This document shows, one piece after another, positions 24,016-32,278 of a stretch of 39,253 nt of DNA; the first letter of the stretch is position 1; the number at the start of each line of letters is the position of its first letter. The translations under genes and the position numbers were made by a program. The notes below the pieces were generated by a model that saw only the letters and a list, made by a program, of their open reading frames with translations, did no database searches and was not told the origin of the DNA. The stretch lies in contig NEUK01000073.1 of NCBI GenBank assembly GCA_002290555.1, forward strand, positions 1 through 39,253, given 5' to 3'. This DNA comes from Spartobacteria bacterium AMD-G4. GTDB taxonomy: Bacteria; Verrucomicrobiota; Verrucomicrobiia; Chthoniobacterales; Terrimicrobiaceae.

Positions 24016-25621
24016 AAAAAGATTTCCCAAGACCTTGGAAAACCATGCATCGTTCAGGTTGGCGATTCCTTCCATCGGATTAATCGGAGCGGCCTTGGCC
24101 GCGATCTGGTGGATGGCGATCCGGATGCTTTGGAACGAATGGGAGCTGGACCCTCAGTATAGCTACGGATTTCTGGTCCCGATCATCTGCCTCGCTCTCT
24201 TTCTGCAGCGGTGGCGGGACCGCCCGGTGGAGGTTGACCCAGGGAGCCTTGGGATCGTGGCATTGCTGGCCTTGCCGCCGTTGAGTTTTCTTGCGGGAGT
24301 GCAGCCATTCTTCGAAGCAAACCCCGAGTGGCGCGTGCCGGGCATCGCGGGCGCGTTCAGCGCGGTTTTTCTGACTCTCCTCCTCGTTTACTCGATCGGC
24401 GGCTCGAGCTGGTTGCGGCATTTTCTTTTTCCGGTGTGCTTTTTCATCATCGCGATCCCATGGCCCAGAAATGCGGAGGAGGCAATCATGGGGTTTTTCA
24501 TGGAAAAAAACGCCATCGCGGCTCTCGAGATGCTGCATTGGCTCGGGTATGAAGCCATTCGCCGTGGACATCTCATCACACTTCCCACTGGCACACTCGG
24601 CGTGGAGGAGGCATGCAGCGGGGTGCGCTCGCTGCAGAGCGGCATCATGGCAGCGCTGTTTTTTGGGGAAATGTTCCGCTTCAGCACATTCATCCGCTGC
24701 GGCCTCGTCTGCAGTGCGGTGTTCGTCGCGCTCTTGGGAAATTTCCTGCGAGCCACTTTCCTGTCCGTGATCGCATCCAACGAAGGGGTTGCTGCCATCG
24801 AGAAATGGCACGACATCGCTGGCTACGCGATCCTGGTCTCGACACTTGGCACGCTCTGGACGCTCGCCCATTTTTACAACAAATCCCGTATCTCGAGGGG
24901 TTACACAGCCACTTCATGCGATGCCCCCGAGGAGAGCCCTCATATTTCTGGAGCGATTCGTTTTTTCTCCGTAGCCACTATCCTTGTCGCAGCAGTGTCC
25001 TTGGTTGGCACGGAATCGTGGTATCGATGGCATGAACGCAGCGCCTCGAACGAAAGCGGATGGACATTAAAATCCGGCTCGCCAGGCACGAAATCCGTTT
25101 CCATCCCCGATCGCACACGCCGCATGTTGTTTTTTCCGGAGGGATTTTCGGAGCGCTTTTGGGATACGGAAGGAAACAAGTGGCAATTCTTTTACCTTCG
25201 GTGGCCGGCCGGACGCACCGCGATCCAAGCCCTCGGCATCCACGACCCTCGCACATGCCTCGCCAGTATTGGCATGGTGTTCGAAAAACAACTCCCGAGC
25301 GTCATGATGAAAGTTGGCGCAGAGAACTTCCTTTTCCGCGTCTTTTTATTCCGCGAGTCCACTCGTCCGGTTCTGGTCTTCCACTCAGTGATCGCAGGCG
25401 GCGGGCGGAATGCCGATGGTGAGAGTCTTGCTGCTGGCGCCCAAGATGAGGACTACACACTGCGGGGACGCTGGAAAGTTGTGAGCAAAGGGATCAGGAA
25501 CCAAGGCCAGACGCTCATAGAGGCCGCCGTTTGGAATACTCGCGATGTCGAAGGGGCAGCGAATTCCCTCGCGACTTTTCTCAACGCCACTGTAGAAGAG
25601 AGGCCCCCATTCCGAAAATGA
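23999..25621 (+). CDS. Exosortase with C-terminal EpsI-like domain
   Basis: Exosortases are polytopic cysteine transpeptidase-like enzymes that process proteins with C-terminal PEP-CTERM-type signals. The 540-residue protein has about eight membrane helices in residues 20-295 and the conserved triad: Cys206 in EEACSGVRSLQSG, Arg251 in NFLRATFLS and His271 in WHDIAGY. A further helix near 320-338 is followed by an EpsI-like domain with HDPRTCLASIG (His415, Cys420). The start is uncertain: TTG at 23999 is used, and TTG at 24035 is an alternative; neither has a Shine-Dalgarno site. The stop overlaps the next gene in ATGA. Confidence 0.9.
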   Translation: MVRVAEKRFPKTLENHASFRLAIPSIGLIGAALAAIWWMAIRMLWNEWELDPQYSYGFLVPIICLALFLQRWRDRPVEVDPGSLGIVALLALPPLSFLAGVQPFFEANPEWRVPGIAGAFSAVFLTLLLVYSIGGSSWLRHFLFPVCFFIIAIPWPRNAEEAIMGFFMEKNAIAALEMLHWLGYEAIRRGHLITLPTGTLGVEEACSGVRSLQSGIMAALFFGEMFRFSTFIRCGLVCSAVFVALLGNFLRATFLSVIASNEGVAAIEKWHDIAGYAILVSTLGTLWTLAHFYNKSRISRGYTATSCDAPEESPHISGAIRFFSVATILVAAVSLVGTESWYRWHERSASNESGWTLKSGSPGTKSVSIPDRTRRMLFFPEGFSERFWDTEGNKWQFFYLRWPAGRTAIQALGIHDPRTCLASIGMVFEKQLPSVMMKVGAENFLFRVFLFRESTRPVLVFHSVIAGGGRNADGESLAAGAQDEDYTLRGRWKVVSKGIRNQGQTLIEAAVWNTRDVEGAANSLATFLNATVEERPPFRK

Positions 25622-27483
25622 GCGGACCGAAGAAAATAGGGAAAGAAAAGCCCACGAAACCAAGCCGAACTCAGGCTTCCCTTGCCGAGGCATCGATGAA
25701 TGTCGAGCCTGAGCCCATAGATCCAACCGCTCAGGAGTTGCCCGATTACGAGGAAATACCTCACGATAGCAAATACGGGCGCCACATTCTTAAAGAACTG
25801 TTCAGCGACAAGAGGGTTCTTTTTGTGCTGGGAATACTCATTCTCGGTCTGATCATTTGGACAGCTGCCCCCCCGCTTTATCAGGAGCTCAAGCTACGCC
25901 GGGCCATGGCATTTCTCGAGCAATCCCGTGCGGCGGCGGAGGAAGGCAATACCCCAAAAACGATTGCCCTCATGCGCAAGGCAATCCTGATGGCTCCAAA
26001 TAATGAAGGGGTTTTTCGCAAAGTGCGCCTTTTCAATGCCAAGGTTGGCGATCCGGCGGCACTCAATGAACTTCAGAACTTGATGATTGAGCGACGCGCA
26101 TCCACCGAAGAGCTCCTGACTCTTGCCGAGCAAGCGCTCAAATCACACAACACAACCATCGCAAAAGGTGCCTTGGATCAGCTCGCAGATGACCAGTCCA
26201 TTCAGAAAACCATCATCGAGATGCGTATTTTGCAGAAAGAGGGAAATCTGAAGAGCGCCTTGGAGGTGGCGCGCCAGAAACTTGCCGGCCTGTCACCCGC
26301 CGATGCCGACAAACTCTTGCTGGCGACAGCCGAAATGACCCTGAAACCAGATATGAAGGCCAGTCGGGAGATTTTACTCCAATTGATTGATAGGGATTCT
26401 CCCGTAGGTATTTCCGCTCTTCGCCTACTTGCCCAGCAGCAACTTTTGCGCCCCTCGCCGACTGCCATGGAAAACGACAAAGTGGCCGAGAAAATCCTCG
26501 CACATCGTCTTCGCACGCCGGATGACGCCCTCTTGGCACTTGATTTGCAAATCAAGCAGAATCCCGCCTCCAAGCCAGCTCTTTTGGCTCAGATGGCGAC
26601 AGCAAGAATGGAAGGCCCACCGGACGAGGCCATGGCGTTTGCACGCTGGATGAACCGCAGGCTCAACCACAAGGAAACGATCAAATTCATCGGACGCGAG
26701 CGGGCGGCTTCGAATATCGACTGGCTGCTCATTCACCTCGATGCCCTGGCCGGCATGGAAGAATGGAATGAGATTTTCACAATGCTTGATGCCGAGACCG
26801 TTTCCGGACTCTCCGACAGCATTCGCCTCCTTTTTCTTGCAAGGGCCGCCAAGAATTCCGGCGATGAGGTGCGCGCCGCCGACTGCTGGCGCGAGCTGCA
26901 ACTCGGCCTCATGTATGAGAAACCCGAGGTCATCTCATTTGTTGCCGCATATGCTCTGCGCATTGGAGAACAAGAGCAGGCCATGAAAGTCTATCAAACC
27001 ATGTCCCGCCGCAGAGAGACAGCCCTTGAGGGCTTCCTCGGTCTCATCCGCTGCACACCCAAAAGCGCATCTGCGAGCGAACTCCTGCCAATTTACAAGG
27101 AATTGACAGAGGGATTTCCCATGCTTGCGGAGGCTCAGAACGATCTCCTTTATCTCAAACTTCTCACAGGAGAGGATTTGCCGCATGCCGCCACTACAGC
27201 CATAGAACTCCAGAAGACCGATCCCCCCACGCTGACCTCACTCAGCATCACATCACTTGCCCTCTTAAAAACCGGCCGGGCAGCCGAGGCGGACGCCATT
27301 TACGATGGCAAAACCATTTCTTGGAACTCGGTGCCCGCCCCTTGGAAAGTTGTGCGTGCCGCCGTGCTGCATGCCACGGGTCAAAAAGCGGAGGCCGACG
27401 CGCTGGCAGCGACCATTAGGAAAAACCAATTGCGGCCCGAGGAACTGGCCCTTCTCCCAAGCAACGGAGAGCCCTCTCGATAG
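25618..27483 (+). CDS. Membrane-anchored TPR protein of the exosortase cluster
   Basis: From the ATG at 25618, which overlaps the exosortase stop by 4 bases, the protein has 621 residues. Residues 1-64 are polar, Pro/Lys/Glu-rich and presumably cytoplasmic. One membrane helix (about 67-85, VLFVLGILILGLIIW) follows, then an entirely helical TPR-like region, for example AMAFLEQSRAAAEEGNTPKT and ALEVARQKLAGLSPADADK. TPR proteins with one membrane helix commonly accompany exosortase and exopolysaccharide loci, where scaffold or export roles are proposed. The tight coupling suggests it works with the exosortase. No PEP-CTERM-like C-terminus is present. Confidence 0.85.
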   Translation: MSGPKKIGKEKPTKPSRTQASLAEASMNVEPEPIDPTAQELPDYEEIPHDSKYGRHILKELFSDKRVLFVLGILILGLIIWTAAPPLYQELKLRRAMAFLEQSRAAAEEGNTPKTIALMRKAILMAPNNEGVFRKVRLFNAKVGDPAALNELQNLMIERRASTEELLTLAEQALKSHNTTIAKGALDQLADDQSIQKTIIEMRILQKEGNLKSALEVARQKLAGLSPADADKLLLATAEMTLKPDMKASREILLQLIDRDSPVGISALRLLAQQQLLRPSPTAMENDKVAEKILAHRLRTPDDALLALDLQIKQNPASKPALLAQMATARMEGPPDEAMAFARWMNRRLNHKETIKFIGRERAASNIDWLLIHLDALAGMEEWNEIFTMLDAETVSGLSDSIRLLFLARAAKNSGDEVRAADCWRELQLGLMYEKPEVISFVAAYALRIGEQEQAMKVYQTMSRRRETALEGFLGLIRCTPKSASASELLPIYKELTEGFPMLAEAQNDLLYLKLLTGEDLPHAATTAIELQKTDPPTLTSLSITSLALLKTGRAAEADAIYDGKTISWNSVPAPWKVVRAAVLHATGQKAEADALAATIRKNQLRPEELALLPSNGEPSR

Positions 27484-27505
27484 TCGACTCCCGCAATTTT
27501 GCACG

Positions 27506-28150
27506 ATGCCTCCCGCCTCGCCCCAGCGCCCCACATGCAGACAGGATGAGGTGTTGCGCGAAATCAAAAGTGGCGGCCCCCGCCCTGTGAGCGAACTCGC
27601 CGCCGCGCTTGGACTCAGCTACATGGGCGCGAAGCAACACTGCCTGGCGCTTGAGAAAAAGGGGCTCCTGTCGAGCCGCAACAACCATCGAGGCGCTGGA
27701 CGGCCCTTGCTCATTTACAGCCTCACCCGCAGAGGCCAGGCATGGTTCGAGGATGCGGACAACTCGATCGCCATTTCCGTTCTTCGCCACGCACAAAGCC
27801 TCTTCGGTGCAAGCAGTGCGGCCAAGCTGCTCCTCCTCACCTTTCAGGAACGCATTCAAAAATACAAAGCCCTCGTGCCACAGGAAACGCCTGTCGCACA
27901 GAGGATGGTTCTCCTCGCAAAGGCCCGCGACGACGAAGGCCACATGGTGGAACTCGTGCCGGGCATCCGCATCATCGAACGACACAACCCCGCAGCCGCC
28001 CTACACAAGGCCTTTCCCGAGGCGGACGCCCTCGAGGAATCCCTGTTCCGCAATGTTCTTGGTGTGCCCGTGCGCCGACGCCCCATCCAACTCGGCGAGC
28101 AATACGAAATTCATTTTGACCTCCACACCCCACTCCCTCTGAAAGACTGA
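27506..28150 (+). CDS. SufR/ArsR-like winged-helix transcriptional regulator lacking Fe-S cysteines
   Basis: The 214-residue protein (ATG at 27506) starts with a winged helix-turn-helix, VLREIKSGGPRPVSELAAAL, then MGAKQHCLALEKKGLL and GRPLLIYSLTRRGQAWF, as in SufR-like regulators. The C-terminal half keeps the family frame (VELVPGIRIIERHNP, LEESLFRNVLGVPV, EIHFDL). In SufR that part holds cysteines binding an Fe-S cluster; here those positions are His/Asn, Ala/Asp and Gln/Tyr. It is therefore probably not an Fe-S sensor, though still a DNA-binding regulator. It starts 22 bases after the TPR gene, so it may control the exosortase cluster or the downstream lipoproteins. Confidence 0.8.
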   Translation: MPPASPQRPTCRQDEVLREIKSGGPRPVSELAAALGLSYMGAKQHCLALEKKGLLSSRNNHRGAGRPLLIYSLTRRGQAWFEDADNSIAISVLRHAQSLFGASSAAKLLLLTFQERIQKYKALVPQETPVAQRMVLLAKARDDEGHMVELVPGIRIIERHNPAAALHKAFPEADALEESLFRNVLGVPVRRRPIQLGEQYEIHFDLHTPLPLKD

Positions 28151-28209
28151 GCGGCCCAGCCTTCATAAGGCTTGAATCGGGGGCTTTCATCGTGCTTAAA
28201 AAGAAATGT

Positions 28210-28380
28210 ATGAAAACGAAAGCCCTAGTCTTTGTCGCCTCCTGCATTTTTCTCATTGGTTGCTCAGGACCAGGCGGACCAGCACAACGCGCCGGTGCCG
28301 CCGTCGATAAGGCTGTGCACAAAGTCGGTGAGGGGATCAGCACTGTTGGAGAAAAAATCGAAACCACCACCAATCCGTGA
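28210..28380 (+). CDS. Entericidin-like small lipoprotein
   Basis: This 56-residue protein has a lipoprotein signal peptide with lipobox LIGC (Cys18). The short mature part is Gly/Ala-rich, then amphipathic helical (DKAVHKVGEGISTVGEKIE), as in entericidin-type peptides of the bacterial envelope. ATG at 28210 is preferred; a GTG at 28192 would add six residues including charged lysines. The stop overlaps the GTG start of the substrate-binding protein in GTGA, so the two are probably translated together. Entericidins are toxin/antidote-like lipoproteins in enterobacteria, but that role is not shown here. Confidence 0.75.
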   Translation: MKTKALVFVASCIFLIGCSGPGGPAQRAGAAVDKAVHKVGEGISTVGEKIETTTNP

Positions 28381-29180
28381 CGCCAGCCGTCTTGCTGCGG
28401 CGCCTATTTTCCCTATCGCTGGTTTTCCTCACTGCGTGGGCCTTGAGCAGCTGTGAAGGCCGCGACAAGGCGACGCTGCTCGTCGGAATGGATCTTTCCT
28501 ATCCGCCTTTTGAAACAATCGGACCCTCCGGAAAACCCGAGGGTGTGAGTGTGGATATCGCCGAGGCACTGGGGAAGGCGCTCGGCAGGCCGGTGCGCAT
28601 CGAGAACATTCCCTTCACAGGTCTCATTCCCTCTCTCAAGACGGACAAGATCGACTGTATTGTATCTTCCATGACGGATACGCCTGAACGCCGTGCCTCC
28701 GTCGCCTTTTCGGATCCCTATCTCTCGACAGGCCTTGCCCTTTTGGTCGCCCAGAACAGCGATATTCACTCCCTGCAGGATTTGGATCAGCCAGGAAAAA
28801 CCATCGCTGTTCGCCAAGGCACCACCGGCGAGGTCTGGGCACGCGCCAGTATCAAGAACGCCAAAATCCTGTCCCTCGAAAAGGAATCCGCCGCCGTTCT
28901 GGAGGTCATACAAGGCCGAGCTGATGCTTTTCTATACGATCAGATGAGCATTTGGAAAAACGCCCAGGAACACCCCTCCAAGGTTCGCGCCCTGCTGAAT
29001 CCCGTCCAAAAGGAAAATTGGGCAATCGCCCTCCGGCACAACGACACGCAGCTCCAAGACCAGATCAACGGATTTCTCAAGTCCTTCCGCGCCGCTGGCG
29101 GCTTCGATGCGCTCGGCGACAAGTATCTGAGCGAACAGAAGGAGGCCTTCAAGGAACAGGGGATCGCCTTTTATTTCTGA
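28377..29180 (+). CDS. Amino-acid ABC transporter substrate-binding lipoprotein (SBP family 3)
   Basis: This 267-residue protein starts at a GTG overlapping the lipoprotein stop and has a lipoprotein signal ending ALSSC (Cys26). The mature part is a type II periplasmic binding protein: LLVGMDLSYPPFE, GVSVDIAEALGKALG, PFTGLIPSLKTDKIDCIVSSM and TDTPERRASVAFSDPY, GKTIAVRQGTTGE and GRADAFLYDQ. The TxxR arginine and the aspartate before PY suggest binding of an alpha-amino acid. No permease or ATPase gene is adjacent, so it is an orphan here. A 24-base copy of its 3' end recurs downstream. Confidence 0.88.
   Translation: MTPAVLLRRLFSLSLVFLTAWALSSCEGRDKATLLVGMDLSYPPFETIGPSGKPEGVSVDIAEALGKALGRPVRIENIPFTGLIPSLKTDKIDCIVSSMTDTPERRASVAFSDPYLSTGLALLVAQNSDIHSLQDLDQPGKTIAVRQGTTGEVWARASIKNAKILSLEKESAAVLEVIQGRADAFLYDQMSIWKNAQEHPSKVRALLNPVQKENWAIALRHNDTQLQDQINGFLKSFRAAGGFDALGDKYLSEQKEAFKEQGIAFYF
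29157..29180 (+). repeat. 3' end of SBP gene, repeated at 29713-29742
   Basis: CAGGGGATC followed directly by GCCTTTTATTTCTGA forms the last codons and stop of the binding-protein gene. The same 24 bases, split by a 6-base insertion, occur about 550 bases downstream. Confidence 0.7.
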
Positions 29181-29242
29181 ACCGCATTCCCTTCGATTTT
29201 CGAAAGTTGACCACTCCTCGAGGCTATGCTACAGACAAAAAC

Positions 29243-29311
29243 ATGTTCCTTTTCTTCATCAAAGCCTCACTGGCGCTTGGAGCGGGCGTGGTGATCAGCG
29301 CACTTCTTTGA
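29243..29311 (+). CDS. Possible 22-residue hydrophobic peptide
   Basis: An ATG at 29243 opens a 22-residue frame (MFLFFIKASLALGAGVVI then SALL) that is almost entirely one membrane helix. Its stop overlaps the TTG start of the next membrane protein in TTGA, an arrangement seen in coupled genes. There is no ribosome binding site, and it could instead be a leader or chance. TTGACC at 29209 with TACAGA 17 bases later might be a promoter. Confidence 0.35.
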   Translation: MFLFFIKASLALGAGVVISALL

Positions 29312-29658
29312 GGCGTTTCCGTTACGCCCTCGATCCGCTTTGCGTGGCGGCCGGTCTTCTTTACGTGCTCCAGCGCTGGATCATCGATGTTCCCGCTTTG
29401 CGTGGCTGGTTCACCGATGTCCTGCTCATACCCGCTGGCCTTCCGGTTTTCCTGTGGAGCGGGCGTTTGATCGCGCTTCGCAGCCACGACAAACCTCCCA
29501 CGGCGTGGGAAATCGCATTTCTTTTCGTGCTATGGTCGTTCGCCGCCGAGATCATCGCACCAGCACTCTTTGCCCACTGCACCGCCGACCCGTGGGACGT
29601 CGTATGCTACGCCGCCGGCTCCCTGTTCTCACTGGCTTGGTGGAGCCGGAAAAAATAA
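29308..29658 (+). CDS. Small integral membrane protein of unknown function
   Basis: This 116-residue protein has about four hydrophobic segments: PLCVAAGLLYVLQRWIID, WFTDVLLIPAGLPVFLW, WEIAFLFVLWSFAAEIIAP and VVCYAAGSLFSLAWW. It begins with TTG (no in-frame ATG exists) and overlaps the tiny hydrophobic frame by 4 bases. The helix order with an N-terminal ...DPLC and a DVLLIPAGLP motif vaguely recalls small membrane proteins seen mainly in Bacteroidota, but this is not a firm match. It lies between the orphan binding protein and the dap operon. Confidence 0.6.
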   Translation: MRRFRYALDPLCVAAGLLYVLQRWIIDVPALRGWFTDVLLIPAGLPVFLWSGRLIALRSHDKPPTAWEIAFLFVLWSFAAEIIAPALFAHCTADPWDVVCYAAGSLFSLAWWSRKK

Positions 29659-29712
29659 CAATCGCCACACAGGGGAATCAGAGACGACCCTGGCTTTCTG
29701 AAATGGGCCCTG

Positions 29713-29742
29713 CAGGGGATCAGGCTCGCCTTTTATTTCTGA
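29713..29742 (+). repeat. Degenerate second copy of the SBP gene 3' end
   Basis: CAGGGGATC, then six extra bases, then GCCTTTTATTTCTGA: all 24 bases match 29157-29180. Both copies would read QGI...AFYF-stop, and this one lies in an open frame running from the stop of the preceding membrane gene (29658). Nothing else of the binding protein is recognisable here. The rest of the 29659-29841 gap holds no supported gene. Confidence 0.7.
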
Positions 29743-29841
29743 TTTTTCAGCGCCCACGGAGCCGATGAACCCATGGCTCGATAAATCTTCTCGCGACTCG
29801 GATTGCGAAATGGCCCGCCGAAGGTCTACTCTGTCGGCTGG

Positions 29842-30654
29842 ATGGATATTCGATTCACAAAAATGAACGGCGCGGGAAACGACTTCGTTGTCCTCGATAA
29901 TCGCACACGGAACCTCTCCCTCGATCGCACAGCCATAGCACGGCTCTGTGACAGGCACAGGGGCATTGGCGCGGATGGATTGCTGGCCGTGGAGCCTGCG
30001 GATGGCGACGCGGATTTTCGCATGCGCTACTACAACAGCGACGGCGGAGAGGCAGAGATGTGCGGGAATGGTGCTCGCTGTTTTGCAAGATTCGCAGCCC
30101 GGTTGATGCCGGAAAAACCCGCTTCCTTGAACTTTGAAACACAGGCCGGCCTCATCACAGCGTCTCTCGAGGGGGAATTTGTGACCCTCGACATGGGACG
30201 CCCACAGGATCATCGCCGCGCCAGCGCGCTTGTGATTTCCGGTGCCGAATACCAAGTCCACTTTATCAACACAGGCGTGCCACACGCGGTCGTCTTTGTT
30301 TCCGATGTCGAAGCCCTCGACATCCAGGCGCTGGGCTCCGCCCTCCGCTGGCACGAAGCCTTCGCACCGAAAGGCACGAATGCCAATTTCGTCCAAGTCC
30401 TCGATTCGGGAACCCTCGTCCTGCGCACCTACGAGCGCGGAGTCGAGGACGAAACACTCGCCTGCGGCACGGGAGTCTGCGCCGCCGCCCTCATGTATGC
30501 CATGGAATCCGGCGCGCCATCGCCCGTTCATGTCAAGGTGCGCGGAGGCGACACAATGAGCGTGGATTTTCAAAAATCCGCCGATGGCACTTTCGAGACC
30601 GTTCGCCTCACAGGACCAGCGGATTTTGTTTTCGAGGGCACCATTTCCTTGTAA
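29842..30654 (+). CDS. dapF: Diaminopimelate epimerase DapF
   Basis: DapF interconverts LL- and meso-diaminopimelate, supplying peptidoglycan and LysA. The 270-residue protein has both catalytic cysteines: Cys74 in EMCGNGARC and Cys208 in LACGTGVCAA. The N-terminus FTKMNGAGNDFVVLDN, the substrate-binding RYYNSDGGE and the later GVPHAVVF and RTYERGVEDETLAC are typical. The ATG at 29842 gives the family start; the frame opens 39 bases earlier without reason to use it. It heads the dapF-dapA-dapB-folK-panB run, with dapA 11 bases downstream. Confidence 0.96.
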   Translation: MDIRFTKMNGAGNDFVVLDNRTRNLSLDRTAIARLCDRHRGIGADGLLAVEPADGDADFRMRYYNSDGGEAEMCGNGARCFARFAARLMPEKPASLNFETQAGLITASLEGEFVTLDMGRPQDHRRASALVISGAEYQVHFINTGVPHAVVFVSDVEALDIQALGSALRWHEAFAPKGTNANFVQVLDSGTLVLRTYERGVEDETLACGTGVCAAALMYAMESGAPSPVHVKVRGGDTMSVDFQKSADGTFETVRLTGPADFVFEGTISL

Positions 30655-30665
30655 CGATTCAGGCC

Positions 30666-31541
30666 ATGATACTCGCAGGAGCACACACCGCGCTCGTTAC
30701 GCCCTTTCGTGACGGACAATTCGACGATCAAGCCTTCCGCCAACTCATCGAGGAGCAGATCACAGGAGGCATCTCGGGGATTATTCCCGTTGGAACCACC
30801 GGCGAATCACCCACTCTCGACCATGATGAACACCTGAGGGTCGTTGACGCGGCCGTGCAAATCGCCAACAAGCGTTGTCTTGTCATCGCGGGCACCGGCT
30901 CGAATGCAACCGGCGAGGCGATCTCACTCACCCGCGCGGCCGAGAAAGCCGGGGCGGATGCCGCCCTGCTCGTGGCCCCCTACTACAACAAGCCGAGCCA
31001 GGAGGGCCTCTACCGCCACTTCAAGGCCATCGCCGAATCCGTGCAGATGCCCATCGTCCTTTACAGCATTCCTGGGCGCTGTGGTATCGAGATCGCTGTG
31101 GAAACCACACTCCGCTTGTCCTCCGATTGCAAAAATATCGTCGCCATCAAGGAGGCCGGCGGCTCCGTCGAGCGGGTCAACCAACTTCGCCATGCGCTTC
31201 CGGCGGGATTTCAAATCCTCTCCGGCGACGACTCGCTCACCCTTCCCTTTCTGTCCGTGGGTGCTGTCGGGGTCATCAGTGTCGCATCGAATATCATCCC
31301 AGCGGCAGTCGCCGATATGGTGCGCCACTATCTCTCAGGAGACTCCGCCAAAGCCCTTGAGATCCACCTGAAATACTACCCGCTTTTCAAGGATCTCTTC
31401 ATCGAGCCGAACCCGGTTCCTGCAAAGTTCGCCCTCGCCCGTCTTGGAAAAATGTCCCCGGATGTCCGTTTGCCACTCTGTGAGATGGCTCCCGCGAATG
31501 TGCAACGCCTCACCGAAACCCTTTCCCGACTTGGTCTATGA
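30666..31541 (+). CDS. dapA: 4-Hydroxy-tetrahydrodipicolinate synthase DapA
   Basis: DapA condenses pyruvate with aspartate semialdehyde, the first committed step to diaminopimelate and lysine. The 291-residue barrel protein has the Schiff-base Lys162 in IVAIKEAGGS, Tyr133 in VLYSIPGRCG, and Thr45/Thr46 in PVGTTGESPTL. LLVAPYYNKPSQEGLYRHF is another signature. It follows dapF by 11 bases and overlaps dapB by 4. Feedback control by lysine is common in the family but cannot be judged here. Confidence 0.96.
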   Translation: MILAGAHTALVTPFRDGQFDDQAFRQLIEEQITGGISGIIPVGTTGESPTLDHDEHLRVVDAAVQIANKRCLVIAGTGSNATGEAISLTRAAEKAGADAALLVAPYYNKPSQEGLYRHFKAIAESVQMPIVLYSIPGRCGIEIAVETTLRLSSDCKNIVAIKEAGGSVERVNQLRHALPAGFQILSGDDSLTLPFLSVGAVGVISVASNIIPAAVADMVRHYLSGDSAKALEIHLKYYPLFKDLFIEPNPVPAKFALARLGKMSPDVRLPLCEMAPANVQRLTETLSRLGL

Positions 31542-32278
31542 TACCCACACGCGTAATCATCAACGGAGCCCGTGGCCGCATGGGACAGGCGCTCATCGCC
31601 TGCGCCAATGCCGACTCCGCCTTCACCCTCGCCGCAGCCACCGACCTTGGTGACGATCTTTCGGCCGCCCTGCCCACTTGCGATGCGGTGATTGATTTTA
31701 CCCATGCGACATCCACCGTTGGCATAGCCGAAGCCTGTGCCTCCGCCGGGAAAATCCTCGTCATAGGAACCACAGGCCACCAAGAAGACGACCGCCTCCG
31801 CATTGCGGACTTTTCAAAAACCATCCCCATCGTCTTCGCACCAAATTTCAGCGTGGGCGTGAACACCCTCTTCTGGCTGACCCGCAAAGCCACGGAGATT
31901 CTTGGCTCCGGTTTTGATCTGGAAGTCGTGGAGATGCACCATCGCTTGAAAAAAGACTCTCCCAGCGGAACCGCACGCCGCTTGGCGGAAATCCTCGCCG
32001 AGGTCCGCGAGATGGATTACGCGAAGGATGTCATGCACGGCCGCGAGGGCATGGTCGGCGAGCGCACAAATACCGAGATCGGCATGCACGCCATCCGTGG
32101 TGGCGATGTCGTGGGAGACCACACGGTCATTTTTGCCAATGTCGGCGAACGGGTCGAACTCACCCACAAGGCTTCCAGCCGGGATACCTTTGCAAAAGGC
32201 GCTCTCCGCGCCGCAAGCTGGGCCCGGGGCCAAACGCCCGGCCTCTACGATATGCAGGATGTTCTGGGCCTGAAATGA
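31538..32278 (+). CDS. dapB: 4-Hydroxy-tetrahydrodipicolinate reductase DapB
   Basis: DapB reduces the DapA product with NAD(P)H. The 246-residue protein has the nucleotide-binding INGARGRMGQ at residues 8-17, VIDFTHATST, GTTGH and APNFSVGVN. The catalytic segment is EMHHRLKKDSPSGTA with His134/His135 and Lys138. The C-terminus has RGGDVVGDHTV and the usual GLYDMQDVLGL ending. It overlaps dapA and folK by 4 bases each, implying strict coupling. Confidence 0.96.
   Translation: MIPTRVIINGARGRMGQALIACANADSAFTLAAATDLGDDLSAALPTCDAVIDFTHATSTVGIAEACASAGKILVIGTTGHQEDDRLRIADFSKTIPIVFAPNFSVGVNTLFWLTRKATEILGSGFDLEVVEMHHRLKKDSPSGTARRLAEILAEVREMDYAKDVMHGREGMVGERTNTEIGMHAIRGGDVVGDHTVIFANVGERVELTHKASSRDTFAKGALRAASWARGQTPGLYDMQDVLGLK

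Noticed and set aside
28158-28172. AGCCTT-CAT-AAGGCT hairpin after the SufR-like gene as a terminator
   Set aside because: The stem has only six base pairs, the loop is three bases, and no T-run follows; it is too weak to call.
29629-30684. Minus-strand open frame of about 350 codons covering dapF
   Set aside because: dapF on the plus strand explains the region; the other frame is a shadow without motifs.
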